Shown here: positions 36,911-48,718 of the stretch, one piece after another | Layout: the number at the start of each line of letters is the position of its first letter | Numbering within the stretch: position 1 is the stretch's first letter | Source of the DNA: Bartonella tribocorum CIP 105476 | GTDB lineage: Bacteria > Pseudomonadota > Alphaproteobacteria > Rhizobiales > Rhizobiaceae | Assembly: GCF_000196435.1 (NCBI RefSeq) | Contig: NC_010161.1 | Span: 310,001 to 374,000, forward strand | Reading direction: 5' to 3' | Length of the DNA stretch: 64,000 nucleotides | The notes under the pieces: model-generated | Seen by the model: the letters and a program-made list of their open reading frames with translations, nothing else | The model's database searches: none | Told to the model about the DNA's origin: nothing | Made by a program: the position numbers and the translations under genes

Positions 36911-39826
36911 ATGACTGTGAAAAGTGAAACAATAGATTATTCAAAAACTCTTTATCTCCCACAGACAAATTTTCCTATGCGTGCAGGGCTTCCGCAAAAA
37001 GAGCTTGAGTTAATGGCGCGGTGGGAAAATATAGGGCTTTATGCGCAATTGCGCCAACAAGCAAAAGATCGTCCATTTTATATTCTTCATGACGGCCCAC
37101 CTTATGCAAATGGCCATATTCATATCGGGCATGCTTTAAATAAAGTTCTAAAGGATGTGGTTGTCCGTTCATTTCAAATGCGGGGGTTTAATGCAAATTA
37201 TGTTCCTGGTTGGGATTGCCATGGGCTTCCAATTGAATGGAAAATTGAAGAAAAATATCGCGCACAAGGAAAAAACAAAGACGAAGTCCCTCTTAACGAG
37301 TTTCGTCAAGAATGCCGTGAATTTGCACAACATTGGGTAACCGTTCAAAGTGAAGAATTTAAACGTCTTGGTGTCGTGGGAGATTTTAAGGCACCTTACA
37401 CCACAATGGCTTTTCACGCAGAAGCACGCATTGCGAGCGAATTGATAAAATTTGCTATGTCAGATCAGATTTATCGTGGTTCTAAGCCGGTGATGTGGTC
37501 TGTTGTGGAGCGTACAGCTTTGGCAGAGGCAGAGATTGAATATCATGATCATGAATCAGAGGTGATTTGGGTTAAGTTTCCTATTTTTGAAGCAAGTTCT
37601 GATGATTTATATGGTGCTTATGTTGTCATTTGGACAACAACACCATGGACAATTCCAGGCAATCGTGCAGTGAGTTATTCTTCGCAGATTTCTTATGGTT
37701 TTTACGAAGTTGAAAGTGCTGAAAATGATTTTGGTCCTCAAGTGGGAGAAAGGCTTCTTTTTGCAGATGCTTTAGCGATGAGTTGTGCAGAAAAAGCCAA
37801 ACTTGTTTTGAAACGTTTACGTACTGTTTCTGCTGACGAATTGAAAGCTCTTATTCTTTCTCATCCATTGAAAGGTTTGGCTGGAGCGTATAATTATAAG
37901 ATTGCGCTACTTGAGGGCGCCCATGTGACAGAGAGTGCGGGGACAGGTTTTGTGCATACAGCACCAAGCCATGGGCGTGAGGACTTTGAAATTTGGAATG
38001 ATTATAAGCTTTTATTAGAGCAAATGGGGATTGATTCATCAATACCGTTTCCTGTTGATGATGCGGGTTTCTATACAAAAGATGTTCCAGGTTTGGGACC
38101 GGATCGTGAAGGGGGGCCGGCACGTGTTATTGACGATAATGGAAAAATGGGTGATGCCAATAAAGAAGTCATTAATGCTTTAATTAAAGCAAATCGATTG
38201 TTTGCGCGCGGGCGTTTAAAGCATTCCTATCCCCATAGTTGGCGTTCGAAAAAACCAGTTATTTTTCGCAATACACCGCAGTGGTTTATTTCAATGGATA
38301 AAGATTTGGGGGATGGTTCAACTTTACGCAGTCGGGCTTTGGAAGCTGTTTCAAAAACGCGTTTTGTGCCATCTTCTGGACAAAACCGCCTTGCTTCTAT
38401 GATAGAAGATCGTCCTGATTGGGTTCTTTCTCGTCAACGTTCTTGGGGAGTTCCTATTTGTATTTTTGCCAATGAGGATGGTGTTGTTTTAAAAGATGAA
38501 GGCGTGAACGAGCGTATTTTACGAGCTTTTGAAGTAGAAGGGGCAGATGCATGGTTTGCTGAAGGAGCGCGTGAGCGTTTTTTAGGTGAGCGTGCCCATG
38601 AGTCTTGGATGCAGGTTTATGATATTCTGGATGTTTGGTTTGATTCTGGAGCAAGTCATAGCTTTGTGTTAGAAGATCGGGCTGATTTGCAATGGCCTGC
38701 TGATGTTTATTTTGAAGGCTCAGATCAACATCGTGGATGGTTCCAATCTTCTCTTTTGGAAAGCTGTGGTACGCGTGCTTGTTCTCCCTATAAGACAGTG
38801 ATCACACATGGTTTTACTTTGGATGAGAATGGTAAGAAAATGTCTAAGTCTTTAGGCAATACGGTTGTTCCGCAGGAAATTATTAAAACATCTGGTGCTG
38901 ATATTTTTCGTCTCTGGGTCATGACAACTGATTATTGGGAAGATCAGCGTTTAGGCAAAAAAATCCTTCAAACAAATGTGGATTCATATCGTAAACTACG
39001 CAATGCAATTCGTTGGATGCTTGGAACTTTAGCGTATGATGAAGGAGAAGAAATATCTTATGACGCACTGCCAGATCTTGAAAAATTGATTTTACATCGG
39101 CTTTTTGAACTGGATCAGTTGGTTAATCGCGCCTACGACGAATTTGATTTTAAAAAAATTATGCGTGCATTATTAGATTTTTCAATCATTGAATTATCGG
39201 CATTTTATTTTGATATCCGTAAGGATTCTCTTTATTGCGATGCTCCTTCGTCACAAAAACGTAAAGCTTCTTTGCAGGTTGTTCGTGAGATTTTTGAACG
39301 AATGGTGACATGGCTTGCTCCGATGTTGCCTTTTACGATGGAAGAAGCTTGGTTAGAGCGTTATCCAGAAAGCCAATCGGTTCATTTAGAACAATTTCGC
39401 TCTGTACCAGAAGAATGGCAAAACCAATCTTTGGCTGAGCGTTGGAAAAAAATTCGGCAGGTCCGTAAAGTTGTGACAGGTGCTTTAGAGCTTGAACGGG
39501 CTGATAAGCGTATTGGATCTTCGTTAGAAGCAGCTCCTATCGTTTTTATTTCCAATCCAGTTTTACGAGAAGCATTAGAAAATGTAGATATGGCGGAAAT
39601 CTGTATCACCAGTGCTCTTACAATGACGCAGGATACAATGCCTTCCGATGCTTTTACTTTGAATGATGTTGAAGGTGTTGGTGTATATCCAGAGAAGGCG
39701 TTGGGGAAAAAGTGTGCGCGATCATGGCGTTATACACAAGATGTTGGGAGTGATCCCACTTATCCAGATGTTTCTGCTCGTGATGCAGCTGCTTTGCGAG
39801 AATTAAAAATTCTTGGCAAGATTTAA
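36911..39826 (+). CDS. ileS: Isoleucyl-tRNA synthetase
   Basis: A 971-residue class I synthetase. It has the HIGH motif in '[18 protein letters not shown]', the editing-domain '[16 protein letters not shown]', the tryptophan/zinc-free core '[16 protein letters not shown]', and KMSKS in '[17 protein letters not shown]'. The anticodon-binding domain follows. The C-terminal zinc-finger cysteines of the E. coli enzyme are absent, as in many alphaproteobacteria. About 250 bp separate it from the hbp cluster, so it has its own promoter. The usual partner lspA does not follow here. Confidence 0.98.
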   Translation: MTVKSETIDYSKTLYLPQTNFPMRAGLPQKELELMARWENIGLYAQLRQQAKDRPFYILHDGPPYANGHIHIGHALNKVLKDVVVRSFQMRGFNANYVPGWDCHGLPIEWKIEEKYRAQGKNKDEVPLNEFRQECREFAQHWVTVQSEEFKRLGVVGDFKAPYTTMAFHAEARIASELIKFAMSDQIYRGSKPVMWSVVERTALAEAEIEYHDHESEVIWVKFPIFEASSDDLYGAYVVIWTTTPWTIPGNRAVSYSSQISYGFYEVESAENDFGPQVGERLLFADALAMSCAEKAKLVLKRLRTVSADELKALILSHPLKGLAGAYNYKIALLEGAHVTESAGTGFVHTAPSHGREDFEIWNDYKLLLEQMGIDSSIPFPVDDAGFYTKDVPGLGPDREGGPARVIDDNGKMGDANKEVINALIKANRLFARGRLKHSYPHSWRSKKPVIFRNTPQWFISMDKDLGDGSTLRSRALEAVSKTRFVPSSGQNRLASMIEDRPDWVLSRQRSWGVPICIFANEDGVVLKDEGVNERILRAFEVEGADAWFAEGARERFLGERAHESWMQVYDILDVWFDSGASHSFVLEDRADLQWPADVYFEGSDQHRGWFQSSLLESCGTRACSPYKTVITHGFTLDENGKKMSKSLGNTVVPQEIIKTSGADIFRLWVMTTDYWEDQRLGKKILQTNVDSYRKLRNAIRWMLGTLAYDEGEEISYDALPDLEKLILHRLFELDQLVNRAYDEFDFKKIMRALLDFSIIELSAFYFDIRKDSLYCDAPSSQKRKASLQVVREIFERMVTWLAPMLPFTMEEAWLERYPESQSVHLEQFRSVPEEWQNQSLAERWKKIRQVRKVVTGALELERADKRIGSSLEAAPIVFISNPVLREALENVDMAEICITSALTMTQDTMPSDAFTLNDVEGVGVYPEKALGKKCARSWRYTQDVGSDPTYPDVSARDAAALRELKILGKI

Positions 39827-40003
39827 AATTTTACATCAAAGGAAAGAAATGCAAGTAGATTTCTGATATTGATGAATATCGTTTTTTGTGGTACGAGGTA
39901 AATTCCGTTGTTTTATCTGCAGGGGGGAAATTTGTGTATGGACCATTCTCTCATAAATAGCGGGAGTATTAATCGGCCATATACTTGGGAAATGGAATAA
40001 GCA

Positions 40004-40495
40004 GTGAGAAAACGTGAAGTAAAAATATTTCCAGCAGGAATTTTAGGTATATGCTTGGTTTTAACTGGATGCAGTTTATCTGCTCCTACCTATGGGACAA
40101 ATAAACCGGTTTCAATACAGTTTTTTGAAGATGTTGCTAATATTGCTTCATTAACACCAGTAAATAACAGCAGTCAGATCGTTATGAAACCCCGTCAAGA
40201 ACTTGTAATACCAGGCCCTAGCTCACGCAAATTTTTACCGTTGCCACAACAGGAGAGATCTGCCAATAAAATAGCGGCATCGAAACAGCATCAAGGAAGC
40301 CCTTCTTTTCCGCACAAAGGGTCTTCAGTTAATGGCGTTAGTTCAGAAAATCCTTCACAGTTGAATGCAAAACAACGACAAGAATATTTACGTCGTCAGA
40401 GAGCACAAGTTGGAAGTCCAAAATATCGTCGTTATCTCACGGAACCGCCTTTAAGTTATCGCCAACCGGCAAAGACTGCACCTATTGGTCGATAG
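40004..40495 (+). CDS. Putative lipoprotein of unknown function
   Basis: A 163-residue product with a GTG start. The signal 'FPAGILGICLVLTGCSLSAP' carries a clear lipobox (L-T-G-C), so the mature protein is probably membrane-anchored. The rest is Ser/Pro/Gln/Arg-rich with no fold I recognise and a basic 'QRQEYLRRQRAQVG' segment near the C-terminus. It follows ileS by 177 bp in the same direction and may be co-transcribed or have its own promoter. Downstream is relic DNA. Confidence 0.7.
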   Translation: MRKREVKIFPAGILGICLVLTGCSLSAPTYGTNKPVSIQFFEDVANIASLTPVNNSSQIVMKPRQELVIPGPSSRKFLPLPQQERSANKIAASKQHQGSPSFPHKGSSVNGVSSENPSQLNAKQRQEYLRRQRAQVGSPKYRRYLTEPPLSYRQPAKTAPIGR

Positions 40496-41150
40496 GGAAA
40501 AGGAAAAATATTAAAGAATTAAAGTATGTGAGGTGTTCTTCCTATTACTTATAATATCAAGTTCTCGTTCACGCAGATCTTTACTTTTTCAGCAAGGAGA
40601 TCTTTATTTCCATGAAATAGCAATATAGCAATAGCATCGAGAGAGTGATTCTGCGTTTTTCTCAAAAGAAATATCTCTCAAGGTTTTTGACTCCATTTCA
40701 CATCCTCGCTCGTGTGGATGGTATAACGTAAAATCCATTGTGCACCACCATTTTATGCTTATGAAAGAGCAGGTTTGTATCATCATTGTATTTGCCAGCC
40801 TCTAATTTTGTGATAGCCTTTGCGCTTGCAAGAGTCTTCATAAGGGACATTTTTAGTCTTTTCTAAATAGTTTTTTATACAGATGGGAATTCAGCTTGTG
40901 ACGTACAAGAAAGAGTTTTTTATTGGTTTACTATAAACAGATTTGAAATGAGAGTATTCTACGATATTTTTGGATTGTATATTTATATACAAAACTAATG
41001 AATTATTCTCATAAAGAATGCATCATCTCATAGAAGCAATATGCAGCGTTAAAAGAGGTTTAGAGAAAAAGTATTTCGAAATAGCTTTCAATATATCAGA
41101 AGATATAGAATTTTTTCTAAAGAGTGAAAGTTATAGATGAAGAATTGTTT
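40496..41150 (-). pseudogene. Gap holding an integrase relic with leader (copy E, about 40640-41020)
   Basis: On the minus strand the relic start is at 40848-40850 ('ATGTCCCTTATGAAGACTC'), the leader runs to about 41020, and the decayed coding part runs down to about 40640 (the translation retains 'KYNDDTNLLFHKHK'-like residues, the counterpart of 'KYNDGAGLLLHNRK' in copy I). The relic lies between convergent genes (the lipoprotein and tadA). The remaining parts of the gap show nothing. Confidence 0.7.
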
Positions 41151-41597
41151 TTAGGATCGCTTTTGAATAAAGAAATCTTTTAATAATTGAGCAGCTTCTT
41201 TTTCTTTAAAACCAGAATAAATTTCAGGTTTGTGATGACAGGTTGGTTGCTGATAAAAACGTGGGCCATTTTCTATAGCTCCTCCTTTGGGATCATTTGT
41301 TGCATAATAGAGACGTCGTATGCGTGCAAATGAAATGGCAGCAGCACACATGGCACAAGGCTCAAGTGTCACATAAAGATCACAATCCGGAAGCCTTTCA
41401 CTTTGTAATGTTTCACAAGCCATACGAATTACGCGTATTTCTGCATGTCCTGTAGGGTCATATGCTGTTTTTATGAAGTTCCCAGCACGTGCGATGATAG
41501 TTTTTCCACGTGTAATGACAGCGCCTACGGGAACTTCATCTTTTTTTGCAGCCCACTGCGCTTCCAAAAGGGCTATTTCCATGGGTGTCAAAGTCAT
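41151..41597 (-). CDS. tadA: tRNA-specific adenosine deaminase TadA
   Basis: A 148-residue zinc deaminase making inosine at the wobble position of tRNA-Arg. The catalytic motif is 'GHAEIRVI' (HAE) with the zinc cysteines in 'LEPCAMCAAAISFARI' (PCxxC). Length is normal. It is divergent from the pseudouridine synthase gene with a gap of about 270 bp. The tadA / rluB-like / rsmD neighbourhood is conserved in Rhizobiales. Confidence 0.96.
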   Translation of the reverse strand: MTLTPMEIALLEAQWAAKKDEVPVGAVITRGKTIIARAGNFIKTAYDPTGHAEIRVIRMACETLQSERLPDCDLYVTLEPCAMCAAAISFARIRRLYYATNDPKGGAIENGPRFYQQPTCHHKPEIYSGFKEKEAAQLLKDFFIQKRS

Positions 41598-41864
41598 AAT
41601 GTTCTTTCTACTGGCAGCATAGAGAATTTAAAGATTTCTAGATAAGGAATGCTATAAAATGAATAATTTATTATTCTTTTATAATGAGAGGAATACCTTT
41701 ATTTTTTAAGTGTTTAAAACAAACTTGCAAATCAATAAATACATTACTGTCTTTAAAGGATAGAAAATAATAAATGATTATGCTACGTCCTCTTTCAGGA
41801 TAAGCAGTATGGTGCATGTGAATAATTTTCTGAACATACTGACAAAGATTGGTTTGAAACGCAA

Positions 41865-43265
41865 ATGAATGAAAATAATGAGAGTGAACGGATTGCTAAA
41901 AGGTTAGCGCGTGCTGGTGTTGCCTCACGTCGAGATGCAGAAATGATGATTGTTGCAGGACGTGTTTCCGTGAATGGTACAGTTGTGACAACGCCTGCTT
42001 TTAATGTTAGCCGCTCTGATGTTATTAAAGTTGATGGCAAACCTTTATCTCCGATAGAACGAACGCGCTTATGGCTTTACCATAAACCAGCAGGGCTTGT
42101 CACGACGAACCGTGATCCTGAAGGCAGACCTACAGTATTTAGTCATTTACCAAAGGGAATGCCGCGCGTTGTTTCTGTTGGAAGGCTTGACATTAACACG
42201 GAAGGGCTTTTGCTCTTAACCAATGATGGTGGCTTAGCGCGCGTATTAGAACTTCCTGTAACGGGGTGGGTTCGCAAATATCGCGTTCGTGCCCATGGAA
42301 GAGTAAAGCAGAGTGCACTGGATAACCTTAAAAATGGTATTGCGATTAATGGTATTTTTTATGGTTCGATTGAAGCCTCAATTGAACGCGAACAAGGGGC
42401 TAATATATGGCTTTCTATCGCTTTGCGAGAAGGAAAAAATCGTGAAATAAAGAATGTTTTAGGGGCATTGGGATTATCGGTTAATCGTTTAATACGTGTA
42501 TCTTATGGTCCATTTCATCTCTCTGATTTAAAAGAAGGAGCCGTACAAGAATTAAAAGGTCGGATGTTACGAGATCAGTTGGGAGAGCGTTTGATTATGC
42601 AAGCCAATGCAGATTTTGATGCTCCTATTCTGAAACCCTTTTCAAATTCTCCAGTTATTGCGGAAAAGCAAAGCCAGAAGGATGTTTCTGTTGCAAATGA
42701 TGGTTGGGTTTTCTCAAGCGAAAGAGTGATACGGCGCAGATCAAATGATGGTTCTGTTGAGCATGATCGCGCACGATTAAGAGCAAAGTCTCATGAGAAT
42801 ATGAATAAGGGGAAAAGTGAAGAAGGAAAAGCAGAGCGTTTTCTACCACGTTCTCGCCGCGCGAATGTTTGGATGGCTCCTGGTGCCCGTCCGCAGAGTG
42901 CACGGAGGAAGCCATCTTATAATGAGGAAAAATCGCATGATCATAAGGGCGATACGGCTGATAAAAAATCCTTTTATCGGGGCAAGGAAAAACGACAAGA
43001 CAATCACTTGCAGAAAGGGAAGAAGGGAAGTTTTGTTCAAAAACATGGCAAAACATCTTATGAAGAGACGCATACCTTTGGTAAGAAAGATCGCTTTTTA
43101 AAGGATAAAGAGAAAATGATAAAAGGTGGTCGTGATGAGCGTTCTTTTGAGAGAAAGGACAAGATAAAATCGTTTAGTGGTGCTATGAAAAAATCTAAAC
43201 CACATCGTGATGGTGCAAAAACTTCGAAGCGATTTGGAGGTCCACGTGCGGATCATCGGCGGTAA
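41865..43265 (+). CDS. rluB: 23S rRNA pseudouridine synthase, RluB/RsuA family, with long basic tail
   Basis: A 466-residue protein. It has an N-terminal S4 RNA-binding domain ('[17 protein letters not shown]', residues about 11-27) and a catalytic domain with '[20 protein letters not shown]', whose Asp is the nucleophile, plus '[20 protein letters not shown]'. The enzyme core ends near residue 245. The remaining 220 residues are a Lys/Arg/Ser/Asp-rich, low-complexity tail, probably disordered and RNA-binding; such tails are common in alphaproteobacterial RluB. The target is probably 23S rRNA but an RsuA-type 16S target cannot be excluded. The 3' end overlaps rsmD by 20 nt. Confidence 0.9.
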   Translation: MNENNESERIAKRLARAGVASRRDAEMMIVAGRVSVNGTVVTTPAFNVSRSDVIKVDGKPLSPIERTRLWLYHKPAGLVTTNRDPEGRPTVFSHLPKGMPRVVSVGRLDINTEGLLLLTNDGGLARVLELPVTGWVRKYRVRAHGRVKQSALDNLKNGIAINGIFYGSIEASIEREQGANIWLSIALREGKNREIKNVLGALGLSVNRLIRVSYGPFHLSDLKEGAVQELKGRMLRDQLGERLIMQANADFDAPILKPFSNSPVIAEKQSQKDVSVANDGWVFSSERVIRRRSNDGSVEHDRARLRAKSHENMNKGKSEEGKAERFLPRSRRANVWMAPGARPQSARRKPSYNEEKSHDHKGDTADKKSFYRGKEKRQDNHLQKGKKGSFVQKHGKTSYEETHTFGKKDRFLKDKEKMIKGGRDERSFERKDKIKSFSGAMKKSKPHRDGAKTSKRFGGPRADHRR

Positions 43266-43812
43266 ATTTGCTGGGCGTGTTTTGTTTTCTCCTATTGATC
43301 AGTCGATTCGTCCGACGAGTGATCGTACGCGTGAAAGCCTTTTTAATATTCTTTCTAGCCGTGAAGAACAGTTTTGGACCAATAAACGCATCCTTGATCT
43401 GTTTGCTGGTACTGGTGCTTTAGGCATCGAAGCACTTTCACGTGGCGCAAAGGCGGCTGTTTTTGTTGAAAATTCGGTTGAGGGGCGTGGATTGCTTCAA
43501 AAAAATATCGAAGCCTTTGAATTACAGTCTATTGGGAGGATTTTGCGTCGTGATGCAACCAAACTTGGCAATATTGGAACAATGCTTCCATTTGATGTTA
43601 TCTGTGCTGATCCTCCCTATAGCCGTTGTTTAGGTGAACGTGCTTTTGTAGAAGCTTTACGAGGGGGGTGGGCAAAAGCGGATACACTCTTCGTACTTGA
43701 AGAAAAGAAAGATACAATCATTCATTTACCTGACGTGTTTTATCTCGATGATGAGCGTTTTTATGGTGAGACAGCAATACGCCTTTATAAATTACGATCG
43801 CTGATATCTTGA
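43246..43812 (+). CDS. rsmD: 16S rRNA (guanine-966-N2)-methyltransferase RsmD
   Basis: A 188-residue SAM-dependent methyltransferase. I place the start at the GTG at 43246 ('[13 protein letters not shown]'), inside the end of the pseudouridine synthase gene, because TTGGAGG lies just upstream and it matches the family start; an ATG at 43207 would add 13 unsupported residues. Motifs: '[15 protein letters not shown]', '[19 protein letters not shown]' (SAM binding) and the catalytic 'ICADPPY' (N/D-PPY). Two rRNA modification genes are thus translationally coupled. Confidence 0.94.
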   Translation: MRIIGGKFAGRVLFSPIDQSIRPTSDRTRESLFNILSSREEQFWTNKRILDLFAGTGALGIEALSRGAKAAVFVENSVEGRGLLQKNIEAFELQSIGRILRRDATKLGNIGTMLPFDVICADPPYSRCLGERAFVEALRGGWAKADTLFVLEEKKDTIIHLPDVFYLDDERFYGETAIRLYKLRSLIS

Positions 43813-44611
43813 GAAAGCTCTTTTTTATCCGGTAGGACGAAAAAACGCTTCTTTACAGTTTCCTTTATTTTATATGGTTTCTTTAAAGGTTAAGAAGAAA
43901 ATCAATAAAAGATTCTCATGTTAAAAAATTGATGCATTTTAATTTTATTATGCTTTTTGTCCCAATTCCTCTATTTTTTGAAGCTTTTTTATAACTCCAA
44001 GAGCAAATCTTTTACATTATAATAGAGAGAGAGGTTCTCTAATCTTCTATTCAGTCAAAAATTGCTTTGAGGTAGATACTATTACACCCGAATGGGCAAT
44101 ATGTGTTGCTGCTAATTTTTGTAAGTTATGTGCTGATTTGTTAATTTCAGCGACATTAAAAGCGAAACAGATTGCCAAAGCTTTCGTATATTATGGGCTT
44201 TACTACCGCTGAATGTTTCTTCTCGAATAGGATATATATTTCACGACAACAGTTATGATACCTTTTTGTCTCATTTCTTTCGGTAGAACATTAATCATAA
44301 ACATTTTATCAACAGTGGACAACTTTAATTTATGTAGTCTACATTTATATCTTAAATGGTGTGTAAATTCTATCTTTTTTATTGTATGAAATTAAAAAAC
44401 AGATATTTTTATTTAAGGTAGACAATAATATTCATTTACAGTGAAAATTTATTTATGTGTTTATTTTGTAATATCGCTTGTTGATTTAATCATTACCTAT
44501 TAAATACACTTGAGAATATTAAATATCTTATCGTTGTGCAGCTTTAAGGGTAATTGATATATTACTTCTTGTCACTAAAGATAAGTGATTTTGTAAAAAG
44601 GGGAGATTATC
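43813..44611. other. Non-coding gap after rsmD
   Basis: About 800 bp. Near 44060-44160 the minus strand reads 'NVAEINKSAHNLQKLAATHI' within a broken frame; it looks gene-like but I cannot name it. No integrase relic was recognised here. The right end should carry the promoter of the SRPBCC gene. Confidence 0.3.
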
Positions 44612-45058
44612 ATGTTTAAATGGACACACAGCGAAGAAATTAGTACAGAAGCAAGTGCAGAGCAGATTTGGTCTATGTGGGAAGACGTAGCAACATGGCC
44701 TTGCTGGGATCATGAACTTGAGTGGGTAGAACTTTCTGGTGCTTTCAAAGAAGGCACTGTAGGGCGCATGAAACCTAAAAAAGGACCGAAAGTAACTTTT
44801 ATGCTTGATAAAGTGATAAAAAACGTTTGTTTTTCTGATTATGCCAAACTTCCTTTTACACGTATGCGTTTTGATCATGAATATATTTGTTCAAAAGAAT
44901 CTGCTTCTTCAAATAATAAAATTCGTCATACTGTAACGATGTCTGGTTTACTTTCTCCTTTCTTTGGAATAATTATTGGATCGAAAATTAAATTACATCT
45001 TCGCGATGCAATGATTGAAATGAGCAGACGTGCTCTTATTGGAAATAAAACTATTTGA
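44612..45058 (+). CDS. SRPBCC (START-like) family protein
   Basis: A 148-residue protein with the polyketide-cyclase/SRPBCC pattern: 'SEEISTEASAEQIWSMWEDV' then 'WPCWDHELEWVELSGAFKEG' and 'GRMKPKKGPKVTF', typical of the hydrophobic ligand-binding helix-grip fold. Ligand and role are unknown. AGGGGAG precedes the ATG. It stands alone between an 800-bp and a 1.5-kb non-coding region, suggesting an accessory or relocated gene. Confidence 0.85.
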   Translation: MFKWTHSEEISTEASAEQIWSMWEDVATWPCWDHELEWVELSGAFKEGTVGRMKPKKGPKVTFMLDKVIKNVCFSDYAKLPFTRMRFDHEYICSKESASSNNKIRHTVTMSGLLSPFFGIIIGSKIKLHLRDAMIEMSRRALIGNKTI

Positions 45059-46551
45059 TGTGTATTCATAAAGAAGTTGATCTTTTAAAAAGCTGCAGAA
45101 ACTAAACTCATATTAGAAAAAATCAGTTGTGAATATATGACAAGTCGATGAACTACGGAATATTTTCAGTTAGTCATTGAAATTGTACCAAATCATCTTA
45201 CGAGCTTAATTTTTTCTAAGGATCTTATAAATTTATTGAATTTTATTTTTATATAAAAACTTATAAGGTGCTTTATGGATAGATTTTTAATGGAAAGAAT
45301 TTTATGACATTCAGCTCTTTTATGCAAATAACAAAACAGTAAATTATTTTTGTAAATCAAATATTTGATTGAAAAACTATAAGAGCATTTTTTTGATCAC
45401 TTTTCTAGAGAGTATAGCTCTAAAAGATTCTAGAAGATAAAATAAGCATACACTTTACTCCCGTAAAAATAAATCTTGTATCTATATGTTTGGTTCAAAT
45501 GTTTTAAAAACTGAATTTTTAAAATATTAATAGATATCCCCGCTTCGACAAATTTTTTATATCTGTTAAGACAATTATAAGCGATAAATTTGCCAAAACT
45601 AATTGAGCGAATGTGCTTATTGCAAACTTAATTAAGGCATAGATACAATGTTGAGTTTCGTACAAAACTTTTATTGATTATCACTTTCTGACAATATCAC
45701 GCTTCTTCATTTTTTAATGGAGGGATGAGAAGGAGAATACTAAATCAAAATCTATCCAGTGTCTAGAGATTTTTGTTTCAAGGAAAAAAGAATTTCGTCA
45801 AATTATGCTTGGCTCAATAACAAAGTAAACAATCAAGGATGATGAAGAAGAAAAGATGAATGGCTTTCTACTAGACGCACTAAACCTGAGAAAAAATGTT
45901 ACAATTATAACTTATTTTTACAATTATAAAAAAGGCGTTTTCTATGACATTACTGATTATGGAGATAAAGAAGGTTATGATAATTCATTTTGTTGAAATC
46001 ATTAAATGAAAGGAAATATTTTCTACGCTGTTGATGTTTTATTTCATAGACACGATTGCTTTTCTCTTATGAGAGAGCTTGTAGAAGTAAGAAGTGTTCA
46101 AAAAGAGAAGTCGTTTTCTTGGTTTTTGCTTGAGAATTAAAGAATGCTATAGGAATGAGGAACGTTATTTGACACTCCAGAGGACAAAAGGTGTGTGGTT
46201 TAGGTCGTTTTATGCTTTTTGAATTTTTGAGGATTTTTGCTTAAATCCAAGTGTTATCGCTAAGCCTTCTATTGATTTACGAGGTTTTCTGTTGATCTGA
46301 TTGTGAGTTGCAGATTTGGCTTTTAAAATGATAAGAGCTCATGAGAAACCTTGAAACTAAAGAGATTTTACGACATATTGCGTTTTTTCATAAAGAAGTT
46401 AAAAGGGAAGTAACTTGGTGCATTAAAAGAAAAAGAATGCATGAGATATACGTAATCCTATGAATAAACAGATAAGAGTTATATTCTGATTTGTATAAAT
46501 TTGTCAGAGTGCTTATCAATATAAATAATAAAATATTTTAGGGAGTCTATA
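45059..46551. other. 1.5-kb non-coding region with a weak relic of the integrase leader (copy F, about 45280-45375)
   Basis: Bases 45293-45375 ('aattttatgacattcagctcttttatgcaaata...tttgtaaatcaa') align with the outer end of the leader of copy B near 29100-29165, in the same orientation. Nothing of the coding part remains. A short repeat 'acaattata' occurs at 45901 and 45920. The remainder shows no gene on either strand. Confidence 0.45.
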
Positions 46552-47883
46552 ATGACTGACAAGAACCAGATTGAGAAAGCGGTTTCGTTGGTTGAAGCAG
46601 CAAGGCGTTCTGGGGCGGATGCTGCTGATGCTGTTATTGTTCATACACATTCCACCAGTGTATCTGTTCGCTTTGGGAAAGTCGAATCGACAGAAGCAGC
46701 TGAGAGCAGTGATTTTACTCTAAGGGTTTTTGTTGGAAAGAAAGTAGCAAGTGTTTCTGCTAATTTAGCGTCTTATCCACAAGAACTCGCAGAACGTGCT
46801 GTTGCAATGGCTAAAGCTTCTCCCGATAGTTTATTTGAGGGGTTGGCAGATAAAGAGTGTTTGGTTAAGCATCCTAAAGATCTTGATCTTTTTGATGATT
46901 TTGTACCAAGCAGCCATTTTTTAACAGAAGATGCTTTAAAAACAGAAGCAGCAGCTCTTGAAGTTAAAGGCGTAAGCAATTCTGGCGGTGCTGCAACAGC
47001 TTATGGCCGTAGTGGGTTTATTCTTGTGACCAGCGATGGTTTTTGTGGAGCCTATCGCTCCAGTTGCTTTTCACGTTCTTGCAGTGCTCTTGCGGGGGAA
47101 GGGACACAGATGGAGCGGGATTATGATTATACAACAGCCTTACATTTTTCTGATTTAGAGGCTGCAGAAACTGTGGGAAAGAATGCAGGGCTTGGTGCAG
47201 TTCGACGTTTGGGGGCAGTTCGTGCAGCGACAGGGGATGTCGATGTTATTTTTAATCCGCGTACGGCTCGCGGGATTGCAGGGCATATCGCATCGATGGT
47301 CAATGGAGCTTCTGTGGTTCGTAAAACGAGTCTTTTACAGAATCTCTTAGGCAAGGCAGTGATGAAGCCGGATGTTAATGTAACCGATCACCCTTTGCGA
47401 TTACGCGGAAATGCTTCTCATCCTTTTGATGGAGAAGGGGTAGAGGGGCAACCACTCAATATTATTGAAAATGGTATTTTAAAAAATTGGTTTCTTTCGT
47501 CATCTACAGCACGTGAATTGGGGCTTAAAACAAATGGACGTGGTGTGCGTTCGGGGTCATTGGTGCAGCCGACAAGTACAAATTTTGCTATTGAACCGGG
47601 TTTAATATCGCCTTGCGATATGATAAAAAATTTACGAAGTGGATTTTATGTAACAGAATTATTCGGCCATGGCATTGATTTTATTACGGGTCAATATAGT
47701 CGGGGTGCTTCGGGTTTTTGGATTGAAAATGGTGAAATTTCTTATCCTGTGAGTGAAGTAACGCTAGGTTCTGATTTGCTTCATATGTTAGCACATTTAA
47801 CACCTGCCAATGATATTGATCGGCGTTATGGGACAGCGGCTCCAACATTATTAATTGAAGGGATGACACTTGCAGGAACATAA
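46552..47883 (+). CDS. pmbA: PmbA/TldE-type metalloprotease-like protein
   Basis: A 443-residue member of the TldD/PmbA family. It has 'DAADAVIVHTHSTSVSVRFG' at the start, 'ESSDFTLRVFVGKKVASVSA', 'VIFNPRTARGIAG' and the C-terminal 'FYVTELFGHGIDFITGQYSR' with 'GASGFWIENGEISYPVSEVT', all standard. TldD and PmbA together process small peptides; PmbA itself lacks the HExxxH site, which agrees with what is seen. The ribosome binding site is GGGAGT. The cysQ-like gene overlaps its 3' end. Confidence 0.95.
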   Translation: MTDKNQIEKAVSLVEAARRSGADAADAVIVHTHSTSVSVRFGKVESTEAAESSDFTLRVFVGKKVASVSANLASYPQELAERAVAMAKASPDSLFEGLADKECLVKHPKDLDLFDDFVPSSHFLTEDALKTEAAALEVKGVSNSGGAATAYGRSGFILVTSDGFCGAYRSSCFSRSCSALAGEGTQMERDYDYTTALHFSDLEAAETVGKNAGLGAVRRLGAVRAATGDVDVIFNPRTARGIAGHIASMVNGASVVRKTSLLQNLLGKAVMKPDVNVTDHPLRLRGNASHPFDGEGVEGQPLNIIENGILKNWFLSSSTARELGLKTNGRGVRSGSLVQPTSTNFAIEPGLISPCDMIKNLRSGFYVTELFGHGIDFITGQYSRGASGFWIENGEISYPVSEVTLGSDLLHMLAHLTPANDIDRRYGTAAPTLLIEGMTLAGT

Positions 47884-48673
47884 CACGCATCATTCTTCTG
47901 ATTTAAATCTTTTGCGTAACGTTTGTCGAGAGGCAGGAGATTTAGCAATGCGGTATTTTGGAGGCACGTTGGATGTTTGGATGAAAGAGGGGAATTCACC
48001 GGTTAGTGAGGCAGATTTTGCTGTTGATCATTTTTTGAAAGAAAAGCTTCTTGGAGCACGTCCAAACTATGGATGGATTTCAGAAGAAACAAAAGATAAT
48101 CGAGAACAACGAGATTATAAACGCTCCTTTGTGGTTGATCCTATTGATGGAACACGAGGTTTTCTTTCTGGCAGTCCTTATTGGTGTATTTCGGTTGCCA
48201 TTATTGAGAATGGGCGCCCTATTGTGGGCGTTTTACAGTGTCCGGCTCAAGGAGATGTTTATGCAGCGGTCACGGGTGGAGGGGCAACATTAAATGGGAT
48301 AAAACTTCCTCGTTTAGCCTTTCAGGTTCATCGAAAATATAAAATCTCGCTTGATAAATCGCTCGCACAAAAATTACCAGATGATTTTCGCAATCGCATC
48401 AGTCTTTACCATTATCTTCCTTCTCTTGCTTATCGTCTTGTTCTTGTTGCTCAAGATGAGATCGATATCGTATTAGTTCGTCCGAATTGTCATGAATGGG
48501 ATATTGCCGCGGCTGATCTTATTTTGCAGGAGTGTGGAGGGTGCTTTTTATCGCTTGATGCCCCTTTACTATCTTACGGAACTGAACCTTATCGATATGG
48601 ACTTTTAATTGCTGGTAAAAATAATTGCTGTCAAGATATGATTGATATTGTTCATCAAGCAAAGTTAGTTTAA
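47870..48673 (+). CDS. Inositol monophosphatase-family 3'(2'),5'-bisphosphate nucleotidase (CysQ-like)
   Basis: A 267-residue Mg-dependent phosphatase with the metal motifs 'ISEET' and 'FVVDPIDGTRGFLSGSPYWC' (DPIDGT) and 'HEWDIAAADLILQECGG' (WD). The start is a TTG at 47870, 14 nt inside the end of pmbA, with AAGGG upstream; no ATG is available before conserved sequence begins. CysQ removes the 3'-phosphate from PAP(S), but an inositol phosphatase role cannot be excluded. Confidence 0.87.
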   Translation: MQEHNTHHSSDLNLLRNVCREAGDLAMRYFGGTLDVWMKEGNSPVSEADFAVDHFLKEKLLGARPNYGWISEETKDNREQRDYKRSFVVDPIDGTRGFLSGSPYWCISVAIIENGRPIVGVLQCPAQGDVYAAVTGGGATLNGIKLPRLAFQVHRKYKISLDKSLAQKLPDDFRNRISLYHYLPSLAYRLVLVAQDEIDIVLVRPNCHEWDIAAADLILQECGGCFLSLDAPLLSYGTEPYRYGLLIAGKNNCCQDMIDIVHQAKLV

Positions 48674-48718
48674 TCACATAAAAGCGTGCTAGAATTATCT
48701 GAGGATATGGAGACACAT

